Positions 5,889 through 12,538 of a DNA stretch of 12,538 nt are shown piece by piece. The notes beneath the pieces are model-generated. The model was given only the letters and a program-made list of their open reading frames with translations. It was not told the origin of the DNA and did not search any database. The DNA comes from JAQVUB01 sp033809415. GTDB taxonomy: Bacteria > Verrucomicrobiota > Lentisphaeria > Oligosphaerales > Oligosphaeraceae. Both the position numbers and the translations under genes were made by a program. The stretch's first letter is position 1. The number at the start of each line of letters is the position of its first letter. The stretch lies in NCBI GenBank assembly GCA_033809415.1, contig JAPXLT010000124.1:1-12538 (forward strand). Direction: 5' to 3'.

Positions 5889-8129
5889 ATGAAACTACGA
5901 CTGGATCACCTCCTCTGGCCGGGACTGCTCTTTGCCCTGTTTTCCATTTTCATCCTATTCAGCCTGCACCGAAGCCTGACTGTGCTGGACAGCCTGAACG
6001 GCGCCAATGTCCGATTAAGCCAGATCAATTCAGCAGTCTCGAGGCAGCAGGAGACCGCACGCTCCATCCGGAGCAGCAGCTCCATGCGCGATGTGGCTGA
6101 ACGGAACAGCCTCGCCATCCGCGATGAACTGAACCAGATGATGCACCTCGATGCCAATACCCGGATGCCGGACAAACAGATGGCGGCATTCGTGCAAGTC
6201 TTGCAGCAGGACTTGAATCAGCTCGAAGGATATATGCAGGACCTGCGCACCGGCTATGAAGCATCGTTGAACAAAGTGCTCGAGGTCACAGCCGATATCC
6301 AGAATAAAATCCAGGAACAGATGGTCAGAAACCATAAAAATGGGCAGGCTGCGGCCAAAGGATTATTCCGCCGCTGTGTACTGTCAGCGGTTCTTGCCGT
6401 GCTGCTCTGCGCTACACTGATAACCCTACGCATTCTGGAAAAATCCCGCCAAAAGCGCATTTTGAATACCTTCCTGGCGCTGTCACGGGAGTTCGGCAGG
6501 GGAATGGCAGAACACGAGGAAAACCACTCCGAAAACATGCTCAGCGAGGATTTGGAAAAAACCTTTACGATTTGCTTCAAACGCTTCCAAAAGGAATTAC
6601 AACTCAAGGACAATTTTTTTGCTTCGATGAGCCATGAGATACGCACTCCGCTCAATGGACTCGTCGGTTTCCTTGGCAACCTTGCAGAGACGCCGTTGAA
6701 TGACCAGCAGAAACAATACTTGCGTATTATCGATTCGAGCGCCCGCAGTCTGATGCATGTGATCAATCAGATTCTTGATTATTCAAAAATCCAGGCAGGA
6801 CGCCTGGCGATCGAGGAAATTGCCTTTGATCTGCATGATTTTGTCGAGGAACGGGTCGCGGTCGCCAGGCAGCTGGCAAAAGGCAAACCCTTGAAGGTAC
6901 ACCTCGAGTTCAACGGCAGCCATCCGCAGATCATCCGTGCGGATGCAGGGCGTCTGCGCCAAGTGCTCGATAATTTGCTCAACAATGCCGTCAAGTTCAC
7001 GGATCGCGGCGAAGTTGTCCTGGAAGTCACTTGCCGCAAGGAATCTGACAGTGAATTCGAGCAGGTGGATTTTGCGGTTCGCGACAGTGGTGTCGGCATT
7101 CCCTTCAATGTCCAGCAGCGCCTGTTCAAGCCCTTTGCCCAGGCTGACGATACAATCGCCCGGCGCTACGGCGGCACCGGCCTGGGGCTGAGCATCTCGT
7201 CAGCCCTGGTCAAATTGATGGGTGGCCAGATGGCTCTGCACAGCCGTCCGGGCGAGGGTTCCTGTTTCTCCTTCACGTTGCGCGTGCTTTCCGCCAAGCC
7301 GGAAGAACAGGTACGCATCTCCGAACTCTACCGGGTCATTCTGCCGCGCACGGAATTGAAAAAATACTGGGCTTTGCTGGTGGATGACACGCCCACCAAC
7401 CTGTTTCTGCTGGAAACCATTTGTCAGAGCGTGGGGTTACCCTATCGCACTGCGGAAAATGGGCGGGAAGCACTCGAGTTATGCCGCCAGCAGCGCTTTG
7501 ATCTGATCTTCATGGATATTCAGATGCCGATCATGGATGGCTATACCGCAATCCGGGAAATCCGCAAACTCGATAACAGTGGACGTACCCATATCATCGC
7601 GCTGACAGCATCCGCATTCCAGGAGGATATCGACCGTGCCCTCGGCGCTGGCTCGACTGGCTTCATTCCCAAGCCCTTCGAGCGCGACCAGCTCCTGCTC
7701 TGCATCGCCGACGCCCTCGGAGTGACTCCGGAACGACAATTCCGCGAACCGCAGGTACCCCAGGAAACATCGGAAGGCGCAATTATACGCCGCATGCATG
7801 ATTTCATGCGCGAGCAATATCAGATTTCCCTGGGTGAAATCAAGATGATCCTGGCTCAGACCGTGACCGACTGGCGCCCGGTGCTGGACAATCTAACCGC
7901 CTACGCACAACAGGGAAATGCAGAAGAGACCATTGCCATTCTGCAGCGCCTCAAGGGGCAGCTGGTATCCATCGGGCTGACAGAGCATTCGGAACAGACT
8001 GTCACCATCATGGAGGCGTTCCGCAGCGACGACCGCAACGCCGGCCAGATCATGGTGACCAACTTCTGCCAGTCACTGAGCCAGATATTCAAAGCACTCG
8101 AACAGGAAGTCACAGTCAATGAACCGTGA
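5889..8129 (+). CDS. Membrane-bound hybrid histidine kinase with receiver and Hpt-like C-terminal domain
   Basis: The 746-residue protein has a membrane segment near residues 10-27, an extracytoplasmic, mostly helical and Gln-rich sensor of about 130 residues, and a second membrane segment near 164-182. A helical linker without a clear HAMP motif follows. The dimerisation domain has FFASMSHEIRTPLNG with phospho-accepting His249. The ATPase domain shows NLLNNAVKFTD (362-372), DSGVGIP (399-405) and GGTGLGLSIS (428-437). The receiver domain (about 494-610) has Asp499/Asp500, phospho-accepting Asp543 in FMDIQMPIMDG, Thr573 and Lys595. The last 120 residues look like a four-helix Hpt domain, but LQRLKGQLVSIG has Gln686 where the family has His. 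The kinase should therefore pass phosphate to its own receiver and perhaps to a separate Hpt protein. The start follows AGGA at 5875-5878. No partner regulator lies beside it. Confidence 0.95.
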   Translation: MKLRLDHLLWPGLLFALFSIFILFSLHRSLTVLDSLNGANVRLSQINSAVSRQQETARSIRSSSSMRDVAERNSLAIRDELNQMMHLDANTRMPDKQMAAFVQVLQQDLNQLEGYMQDLRTGYEASLNKVLEVTADIQNKIQEQMVRNHKNGQAAAKGLFRRCVLSAVLAVLLCATLITLRILEKSRQKRILNTFLALSREFGRGMAEHEENHSENMLSEDLEKTFTICFKRFQKELQLKDNFFASMSHEIRTPLNGLVGFLGNLAETPLNDQQKQYLRIIDSSARSLMHVINQILDYSKIQAGRLAIEEIAFDLHDFVEERVAVARQLAKGKPLKVHLEFNGSHPQIIRADAGRLRQVLDNLLNNAVKFTDRGEVVLEVTCRKESDSEFEQVDFAVRDSGVGIPFNVQQRLFKPFAQADDTIARRYGGTGLGLSISSALVKLMGGQMALHSRPGEGSCFSFTLRVLSAKPEEQVRISELYRVILPRTELKKYWALLVDDTPTNLFLLETICQSVGLPYRTAENGREALELCRQQRFDLIFMDIQMPIMDGYTAIREIRKLDNSGRTHIIALTASAFQEDIDRALGAGSTGFIPKPFERDQLLLCIADALGVTPERQFREPQVPQETSEGAIIRRMHDFMREQYQISLGEIKMILAQTVTDWRPVLDNLTAYAQQGNAEETIAILQRLKGQLVSIGLTEHSEQTVTIMEAFRSDDRNAGQIMVTNFCQSLSQIFKALEQEVTVNEP

Positions 8130-8140
8130 CTAAAACTCTA

Positions 8141-8204
8141 TTTTTTGTCCACGGAAAGCACGGAAAGGCACGGAAAATTTTCGTGCCTTTCGTGGTTAAA
8201 AAAA
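8141..8204. repeat. Intergenic hairpin repeat, copy E (mixed arm subtypes), between convergent genes
   Basis: The left arm (8141-8177) has the GTCCACGGAAAGCACGG subtype, and the right arm (8178-8204) has TTTTCGTGCCTTTCGTGG followed by TTAAAAAAA. They meet at GGCACGGAAAATTTTCGTGC, a strong stem. It fills almost the whole 81-bp gap between the kinase stop (8129) and the aminotransferase stop (8211), so it could also act as a bidirectional terminator, although no T run follows the stem directly. Confidence 0.85.
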
Positions 8205-8210
8205 GCTTTA

Positions 8211-9524
8211 TTAAGCTGGCGTCAGGTCGCAGCAGGCTTTATAGATCAGGGCGAATAATTCTTCGATTTCGCCTTCTTCCAGGCAGCTGAAAGCGATTCT
8301 CAAGTTGGTGGCTGTAATAGAGATCGTGCCCACTCCATATTGCGTAAGCAGCTGCTTGCGAAGTGCCTCGCTGTTGACTGTCTTCAGTTTCAGGCACATG
8401 AAATATCCGCTGTTGAATGGATAGGCGACAAAGTGCTGTGCATATTCCGCATGGCTATCGAGCACTTCCCGCACCTTCCCGGCACGCCTGCCCATCAAGT
8501 CCACTTTTTCAGCGCGTTGAGCATAGAACTCGGGATTGCTCAATGCATTGCTGATAATTTTCTGGGACAGGGCACAAGCATTGCTGATAGTGCTGCGGAT
8601 CAAACCGGATGCCTTCGTTTCGAGTGCAGCATACAGCGGGCTGTTTTCACCGGCACCGCCAACCGAGAAGGTCAGGAATCCAATGCGCAGTCCCCAGACA
8701 TAGACTTCCTTGGTGGCAGCATCCGCTTTGACTGCCATCAGCCGGGGATGCTTCCCAGCCAGCTTGCAGAAGATCGACTGCTTCATCGCTTCCGGAGTGA
8801 AAAACAGGCCGTAATAGGCATCATCCACTAAAGCGATCACATTTACTCCGCGCTCCGCCGTCTCGAGCAGAGCCTGAGCCATCGCAGTGCCTTCCGTTTC
8901 CGTCGCCGTATATCCCGTTGGATTGTTCGGAAAATTCAAAATGACCAGCACTTTTCCGCCGACCGGTTGTACTGCCAGGGCATCGCGGAATGCGTCCAGG
9001 TCCAGGCCGTCACCTGCAAAAAAATTGAAGTATTGCAGGTTTGCTCCGCAGCGGTCTTCGAAATTCAGCAGGTAGTTATCCCAGTTCATATCCGGCAGCA
9101 GCACCGTATCTCCGGGATTGACAAAGAGGTCGGCAGCTACGGACAGCGCACCGGAGAGTCCATTGGTGACTACCGGCAGACTGCATGCGACCCCATCGAG
9201 GTCCGGATTGTCATGCAGGTTCTTTTTCCGCCACAGCTCCCGAAGCTCGAGAGTGCCCTGAGAAGGCGCATACAACAATGCATCATTCGGGCTGACCCCG
9301 GAAATGCTGTCCATGACACTGTTTAAATACATCGCCTTGCCAGATTCGAGTGCCGTACCTATGCTCGCATTGAATTTCTTCGCCAGCTTCTTCGCTTCCG
9401 CAGACTGGCTCAAAATTCCTTTGCTGGGAAAATAAATCCGCTTGCCAAGTTCCGAAAGCATCTCATAGACAACAGGATTCACCGAGATGATTTTTTCGTT
9501 CTGTTCGAGCGCCAATGGGTTCAT
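8211..9524 (-). CDS. PLP-dependent class I/II aminotransferase
   Basis: The 437-residue fold-type I aminotransferase is presumably cytoplasmic and transfers an amino group between an amino acid and a 2-oxoacid. Landmarks in order are the PSQGTLELRELW block (87-98), NFPNNPTGY (197-205), LVDDAYYGLF (232-241), and the PLP-binding Lys272 in ATKEVYVWGLRIGF (270-283). Arg409 in ITATNLRIAFS (403-413) is the probable substrate carboxylate anchor. The overall pattern resembles aromatic or alanine/aspartate aminotransferases, but the specific substrate cannot be read. I chose the ATG at 9524, preceded by CTGGAG 6 nt upstream. An upstream in-frame ATG at 9578 would add 18 residues and lacks such a site. 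It is divergent from the aldolase gene and convergent with the kinase gene, so it is probably a single-gene unit. Confidence 0.9.
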   Translation of the reverse strand: MNPLALEQNEKIISVNPVVYEMLSELGKRIYFPSKGILSQSAEAKKLAKKFNASIGTALESGKAMYLNSVMDSISGVSPNDALLYAPSQGTLELRELWRKKNLHDNPDLDGVACSLPVVTNGLSGALSVAADLFVNPGDTVLLPDMNWDNYLLNFEDRCGANLQYFNFFAGDGLDLDAFRDALAVQPVGGKVLVILNFPNNPTGYTATETEGTAMAQALLETAERGVNVIALVDDAYYGLFFTPEAMKQSIFCKLAGKHPRLMAVKADAATKEVYVWGLRIGFLTFSVGGAGENSPLYAALETKASGLIRSTISNACALSQKIISNALSNPEFYAQRAEKVDLMGRRAGKVREVLDSHAEYAQHFVAYPFNSGYFMCLKLKTVNSEALRKQLLTQYGVGTISITATNLRIAFSCLEEGEIEELFALIYKACCDLTPA

Positions 9525-9651
9525 GTCATTCTCCAGATAAAGGCCAAAATAGCGAGTGCATAGCTTCCAAGCCGTCACACCGAACAGTCAAGTAATATAA
9601 CTCTTCAAGGAATACCGAACAAGCCTGAGGATAAGCGAGAATTTCTTTTTC

Positions 9652-9774
9652 TTTTTTAACAACGAAATGCCCGAAAGGACACGAAAATTTTGCTGGAAAT
9701 GGCTTTGCCTGCGCGAATACGTCGTGCTTGCCATGAAAATTTTCGTGTCCATTCGTGTTTTTCGTTGTAAAAAA
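9652..9774. repeat. Long inverted repeat, copy F (ACGAAA family) with a 44-nt loop
   Basis: Left arm 9652-9691 and right arm 9736-9774 are about 40 bp each. They share perfect GGACACGAAAATTTT/AAAATTTTCGTGTCC at the inner ends and ACAACGAAA/TTTCGTTGT near the outer ends. The 44-nt centre (9692-9735) is unrelated to the arms and has its own small stem, ATGGC/GCCAT. It lies in the divergent gap between the aminotransferase and aldolase genes. The remaining gap (9775-9923) is AT-rich and contains TATATTATATTG at 9841-9852, a possible -10 region without a clear -35 partner. Confidence 0.88.
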
Positions 9775-9923
9775 CTGTCACTCAGTTTCACTATGCACTT
9801 GTTTTTTTATCCTCGTTTCTGATGGAATTAGGCAAAGCGTTATATTATATTGAACGAAATCAGACAGGTATTGTCCAGGATTTTATGTTACGTACATGCA
9901 TCACAGGAAAGAGAAGGCATACA

Positions 9924-10745
9924 ATGCAAACAGAATGGAAAATGAGGGAAAGCCGGGTGCTTCGCAAGTTGCGCAACGGCGAAGTCGCACTGTGCACGAA
10001 AATGAATCTGGCGGACCCGCGGGTCGCTGAAATCATCGCCATGAGCGGTTTCGATTGCATCTGGACTTGCCAGGAGCATATCGGAAATGACTACCGAACC
10101 ATCCAGGAACTGATCCTGGGCGCCAAGGCCTACGACTGCGACATAGTGTGCCGGGTGCAGAAAGGATGCTACAGCGATTACATACTGCCGCTGGAAATGG
10201 ATGCTTCCGGCATCATGGTGCCGCATCTGATGAGCCTACAAGAGGCAAAGCAGACTGTCAACATGACCCGCTTCCATCCACAGGGCAGACGCCCGCTTGA
10301 CGGCGGCAATGCCGACGGCAAATACTGCCGGGTGCCCGTGAAGGACTATCTCGAACAATCCAACCGCGAACGCTTTGTGATCTTCCAGATCGAAGACCCG
10401 GAACCGCTCGAGGAACTCGAGGAAATCGCCGCCCTGGACGGTTACGACATGCTGTTCTTCGGGCCAGGCGACTTTTCACATTCGATAGGAGACCCCGGCA
10501 ATTTCAGCAATCCAGTCTTGCTGGAGACATGCAAACGCATTGCGGAAGTCGCCACTAGGCACGGCAAATTTGCCGGTACCGTAGGCAGCCTGGGCAATTA
10601 CCTCGAGCTGGTCAAGATGGGATATCGTTTCATCAACATCGGTTCAGATGTGACTACATTGGCCGCCACCTATACCGAAATCGTCCATTCCGTTGCTGGA
10701 ATAGCGATAAATTCACCGGAAACTAAAACACCGTACGCAAAATAA
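9924..10745 (+). CDS. HpcH/HpaI aldolase/citrate lyase family protein
   Basis: The 273-residue TIM barrel is of the class II, metal-dependent aldolase type. Relatives cleave 2-keto-3-deoxy acids (rhamnonate, glucarate or hydroxy-oxoheptanedioate) to pyruvate and an aldehyde. The probable catalytic His52 lies in CQEHIGND (49-56), where the family has LEHGPND. Arg77 is in VCRVQKG (75-81). The metal ligands are Glu157 in FQIEDPE (154-160) and Asp183 in FFGPGDFS (178-185). The start at 9924 is chosen because GAGAAGG ends 6 nt upstream and because a family-like N-terminus (MQTEWKMRESRVLRKLRNGE) begins there. An upstream in-frame ATG at 9822 would add 34 residues with no family resemblance. The next gene begins 35 bp after its stop, so the two form a likely operon. 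A sugar-acid catabolic role is an inference. Confidence 0.9.
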   Translation: MQTEWKMRESRVLRKLRNGEVALCTKMNLADPRVAEIIAMSGFDCIWTCQEHIGNDYRTIQELILGAKAYDCDIVCRVQKGCYSDYILPLEMDASGIMVPHLMSLQEAKQTVNMTRFHPQGRRPLDGGNADGKYCRVPVKDYLEQSNRERFVIFQIEDPEPLEELEEIAALDGYDMLFFGPGDFSHSIGDPGNFSNPVLLETCKRIAEVATRHGKFAGTVGSLGNYLELVKMGYRFINIGSDVTTLAATYTEIVHSVAGIAINSPETKTPYAK

Positions 10746-10780
10746 GCCTCCCGGAAAACTTTTCATTGAAAAGGTATGAA

Positions 10781-12034
10781 ATGAAAGAAAAGCGATTTGC
10801 GACTGAGAATCTGCCTGAGCCGGTGCAGGCGAAAGCCGATCGGATGAACTTGGATGAGAACGCGGTTGGTGAATTCACTGTTCCGGCATTGCCATTGGAT
10901 GACCAGACGACGCCTGAAGAATTTACCGGAAAAACCCGCCCGCTTCTTTTATCGGCACTCGCTGAACACATGTATGGCTCCATTCCGCCTGTATGTGAAG
11001 AACTGTCCTTTATCGTTCGATCCGAGGGATGCGCTTTTAGGGGGTTGGCTCTGCGCCGGGAGATCGATATTGTCTGTCGGCACCGGGATATGGAACGGAT
11101 TCTGCATCTGCTGCTTTACATTCCGAAAAAACGCACCGGCAAAGTTCCGGTCTTTGTCGGGCTGAATTTCTGTGGAAACCTTGCCACCAGCAGCGATCCC
11201 GAAGTGACCTTCCATCCTTTTGAACGCTATCCCTCTCTGGGAACCATCCGCTATGCTGACAAGCGGGTTGACGAAAGCAGGCGTGGAACCCTGGCTTCCC
11301 GTTGGGAATTCGAACGTGTCCTCGAGCGGGGATTTGCTACGGCAACGATGTGCTACTACGATATTTATCCCGACCGTCCGGATGGCTTTGAAAACAGCAT
11401 CATGCGCATGTTCTATACTCCGGAACAGTGGAATTCACCGGAACGTGAAACCGGCTCGATCAGCGCCTGGGCCTGGGGAATCCAGCGGATCATCGATTGC
11501 CTCTGCACCCAGCCTGAACTGGACCCTGCCAAAATCATCGTGCATGGGCATTCGCGCCTGGGCAAGACTGCTCTGTGGGCCGGTGCGAACGACACCCGCA
11601 TCGCCCTGACTGTATCCAATTGCTCCGGCACCTGCGGCGCAAAACTGGCACATCGCTATTACGGTGAAAATTTCGAGTGGATCAATCACTGGAATCCGCA
11701 TTGGCTGCGGGCAAGCTTCGATCAATATACCGGGCGAGACTCCGAATTTCCCATCGATCAGCATTTTCTGATGGCGGCCATTGCACCACGCCTGCTTTAT
11801 GTGGCCAGTGCCGAAAACGACCTCTACGCCGACCCAAAAGGCGAATTCCTCTCCGCTTTCCATGCTTCCCCAGCCTGGAAGATTTTCGGCAAGCGTGGGT
11901 TGGCTTCCGCAGAATTTCCGCCTCCGGGACGATGGATCGGCGACCAAGTCGGCTATTTCCTGCGCACCGGCGACCACAACTTCCTGCCGGAAAACTGGGA
12001 AGCCCTGCTGGATTTCACCTGCGCAAGACTGTAA
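10781..12034 (+). CDS. Glucuronoyl-esterase-like alpha/beta hydrolase (CE15 family), no signal peptide
   Basis: The 417-residue protein shows CE15-type blocks. CE15 enzymes cleave ester links between 4-O-methyl-glucuronate on xylan and lignin alcohols. VFVGLNFCGN (124-133), GFATATMCYYDIYPD (184-198) and GSISAWAWGIQRIID (225-239) precede the nucleophile elbow HGHSRLGKTALWAGAND (255-271) with Ser258 and Arg259. His399 in RTGDHNF is the probable catalytic base. The classical acid position after the next strand reads SNCSG (279-283), not a Glu. The acid may instead be Asp347 or Asp351 in SAENDLYADPKGEF (343-356). No hydrophobic N-terminal signal is visible (MKEKRFATEN), so the enzyme may be cytoplasmic, which is unusual for CE15. 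The ATG at 10781, after AAAAGG, is preferred over a TTG at 10766. It lies 35 bp after the aldolase gene, and its stop is 9 bp from the convergent gene's stop. Confidence 0.87.
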   Translation: MKEKRFATENLPEPVQAKADRMNLDENAVGEFTVPALPLDDQTTPEEFTGKTRPLLLSALAEHMYGSIPPVCEELSFIVRSEGCAFRGLALRREIDIVCRHRDMERILHLLLYIPKKRTGKVPVFVGLNFCGNLATSSDPEVTFHPFERYPSLGTIRYADKRVDESRRGTLASRWEFERVLERGFATATMCYYDIYPDRPDGFENSIMRMFYTPEQWNSPERETGSISAWAWGIQRIIDCLCTQPELDPAKIIVHGHSRLGKTALWAGANDTRIALTVSNCSGTCGAKLAHRYYGENFEWINHWNPHWLRASFDQYTGRDSEFPIDQHFLMAAIAPRLLYVASAENDLYADPKGEFLSAFHASPAWKIFGKRGLASAEFPPPGRWIGDQVGYFLRTGDHNFLPENWEALLDFTCARL

Positions 12035-12043
12035 GCAGATCCA

Positions 12044-12538
12044 TCAGCGCAGGCAAGACAAATTACGAATCAGGAACTCGGCAATTCTGTGGTTCCCAAG
12101 GTCATTTGGGTGGCAGGAGTCTATGAAGTTTTCCTGGTCAATGCTGACAGCATCGTAGCCATCCAAAACTATGACACCAGGGAATTTGGCAGCGATATTC
12201 TTCTGACAGGCAATATAGCTATCGAGGTCCTTGTCGCCGCGTCCGGGCCAAGGCAGCGGGGTAAGCAAGACCACTTTGCGTCCAGTTGAAGTCAATGCCC
12301 GTAAAGTCGCTTCTGTCTCCCTTGCTTCCGTTTCCAGTCCAACTCCCAGGTTGCAGTCGTTGACGCCGAAAGCCACTAGGGCGACATCCCAGGGGAGTTC
12401 TGCGGCGGCTTCAGCGACCGCGCCATTCATGACCGCGCCGCCGACAGCGATATTCAGATAATCCAAGTCAAATGCGCGCGCCAGTGCCGTGCCATAGGCT
12501 TGTGCCGGCGAGGTCGTGGTCATTCCCTGCAAGATGGA
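12044..12538 (-). CDS. SGNH/GDSL hydrolase, C-terminal part (cut by window edge)
   Basis: 165 codons are open from the window edge to the TGA at 12046-12044. The first visible residues, SILQGMTTTSPAQAYG, fit the stretch starting with the nucleophile Ser of the G-D-S-(I/L) block I, so only the N-terminus should be missing. Block II is NIAVGGA (about 28-34), block III is FGVNDCN (about 58-64), and block V is FIDSCHP (about 138-144), with Asp and His of the catalytic triad. SGNH enzymes are small esterases, often deacetylating carbohydrates or cleaving acyl esters. Substrate and location cannot be judged without the N-terminus. It is transcribed towards the CE15-like gene. A role in deacylating the same glycans is possible but rests on proximity alone. 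Confidence 0.88.
   Translation of the reverse strand, partial: SILQGMTTTSPAQAYGTALARAFDLDYLNIAVGGAVMNGAVAEAAAELPWDVALVAFGVNDCNLGVGLETEARETEATLRALTSTGRKVVLLTPLPWPGRGDKDLDSYIACQKNIAAKFPGVIVLDGYDAVSIDQENFIDSCHPNDLGNHRIAEFLIRNLSCLR

Noticed and set aside
5889..9524. The kinase and aminotransferase as a functional pair
   Set aside because: They are convergent, separated by a hairpin repeat, and no response regulator or shared pathway links them.
10766..10780. TTG start for the CE15-like gene
   Set aside because: The in-frame ATG at 10781 has AAAAGG at a normal distance and adds no loss of family sequence; the TTG has only a weak GGAAAA upstream.
12018..12053. CCTGCGC/GCGCAGG inverted pair across the convergent stops as a terminator
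   Set aside because: The stem is only 7 bp with a 22-nt loop, and no T run follows on either strand; chance is a sufficient explanation.

Overview
This 12.5 kb window looks like ordinary chromosomal DNA from a free-living, polysaccharide-degrading bacterium of the PVC group. Lentisphaerota (Victivallis/Lentisphaera-like) or a close relative is my best guess. This is an inference. It rests on a glucuronoyl-esterase-like hydrolase beside an HpcH/HpaI aldolase, a sugar isomerase of the IolE/xylose-isomerase-like TIM-barrel type, a secreted GLQxGLxN-repeat protein, and above all the intergenic repeats built from TTTTTAACCACGAAA and CACGAAAA blocks. I see no rRNA, tRNA, CRISPR array, integrase, transposase or phage gene.

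Layout. Positions 1-613 (minus) hold the N-terminal part of a BaiN/HI0933-type flavoprotein that runs off the left edge. A plus-strand run follows: a UDP-glucuronate decarboxylase (855-1820), a sugar phosphate isomerase/epimerase (1843-2604), pyrroline-5-carboxylate reductase proC (2680-3474), a second SDR-type nucleotide-sugar epimerase/dehydratase (3668-4651), a small secreted repeat protein (4988-5503) and a membrane-bound hybrid histidine kinase (5889-8129). A class I/II aminotransferase lies convergently on the minus strand (8211-9524). Divergent from it is a two-gene plus-strand unit, an HpcH/HpaI-type aldolase (9924-10745) and a CE15-like esterase (10781-12034). A minus-strand SGNH hydrolase (12044 to the right edge) converges on that unit and is cut at about its catalytic serine.

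Functionally, the two SDR enzymes suggest nucleotide-sugar supply for surface glycans, with UDP-xylose the expected product of the first. The aldolase, esterase and SGNH hydrolase suggest breakdown of uronate-containing or acylated plant or algal polysaccharide. The genes between look like unrelated housekeeping and signalling functions, so the window is not one coherent pathway.

The most unusual content is in the gaps. Six gaps carry members of one inverted-repeat family. One copy (5591-5833) looks like a complete MITE-like element with inverted ends and a GC-rich palindromic core. Two copies are single arms with a shared trailer, and three are hairpins of two arms. A 9-bp array (GATCGGTCG x6) sits just upstream of the ribosome binding site of the second SDR gene, and heptamer repeats run into the 3' end of that gene and supply its last 11 codons. 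In the coding part, the clearest oddity is a kinase C-terminal domain that resembles an Hpt domain but has Gln where the phospho-accepting His should be. I do not see convincing evidence of a wholly new multi-gene system.
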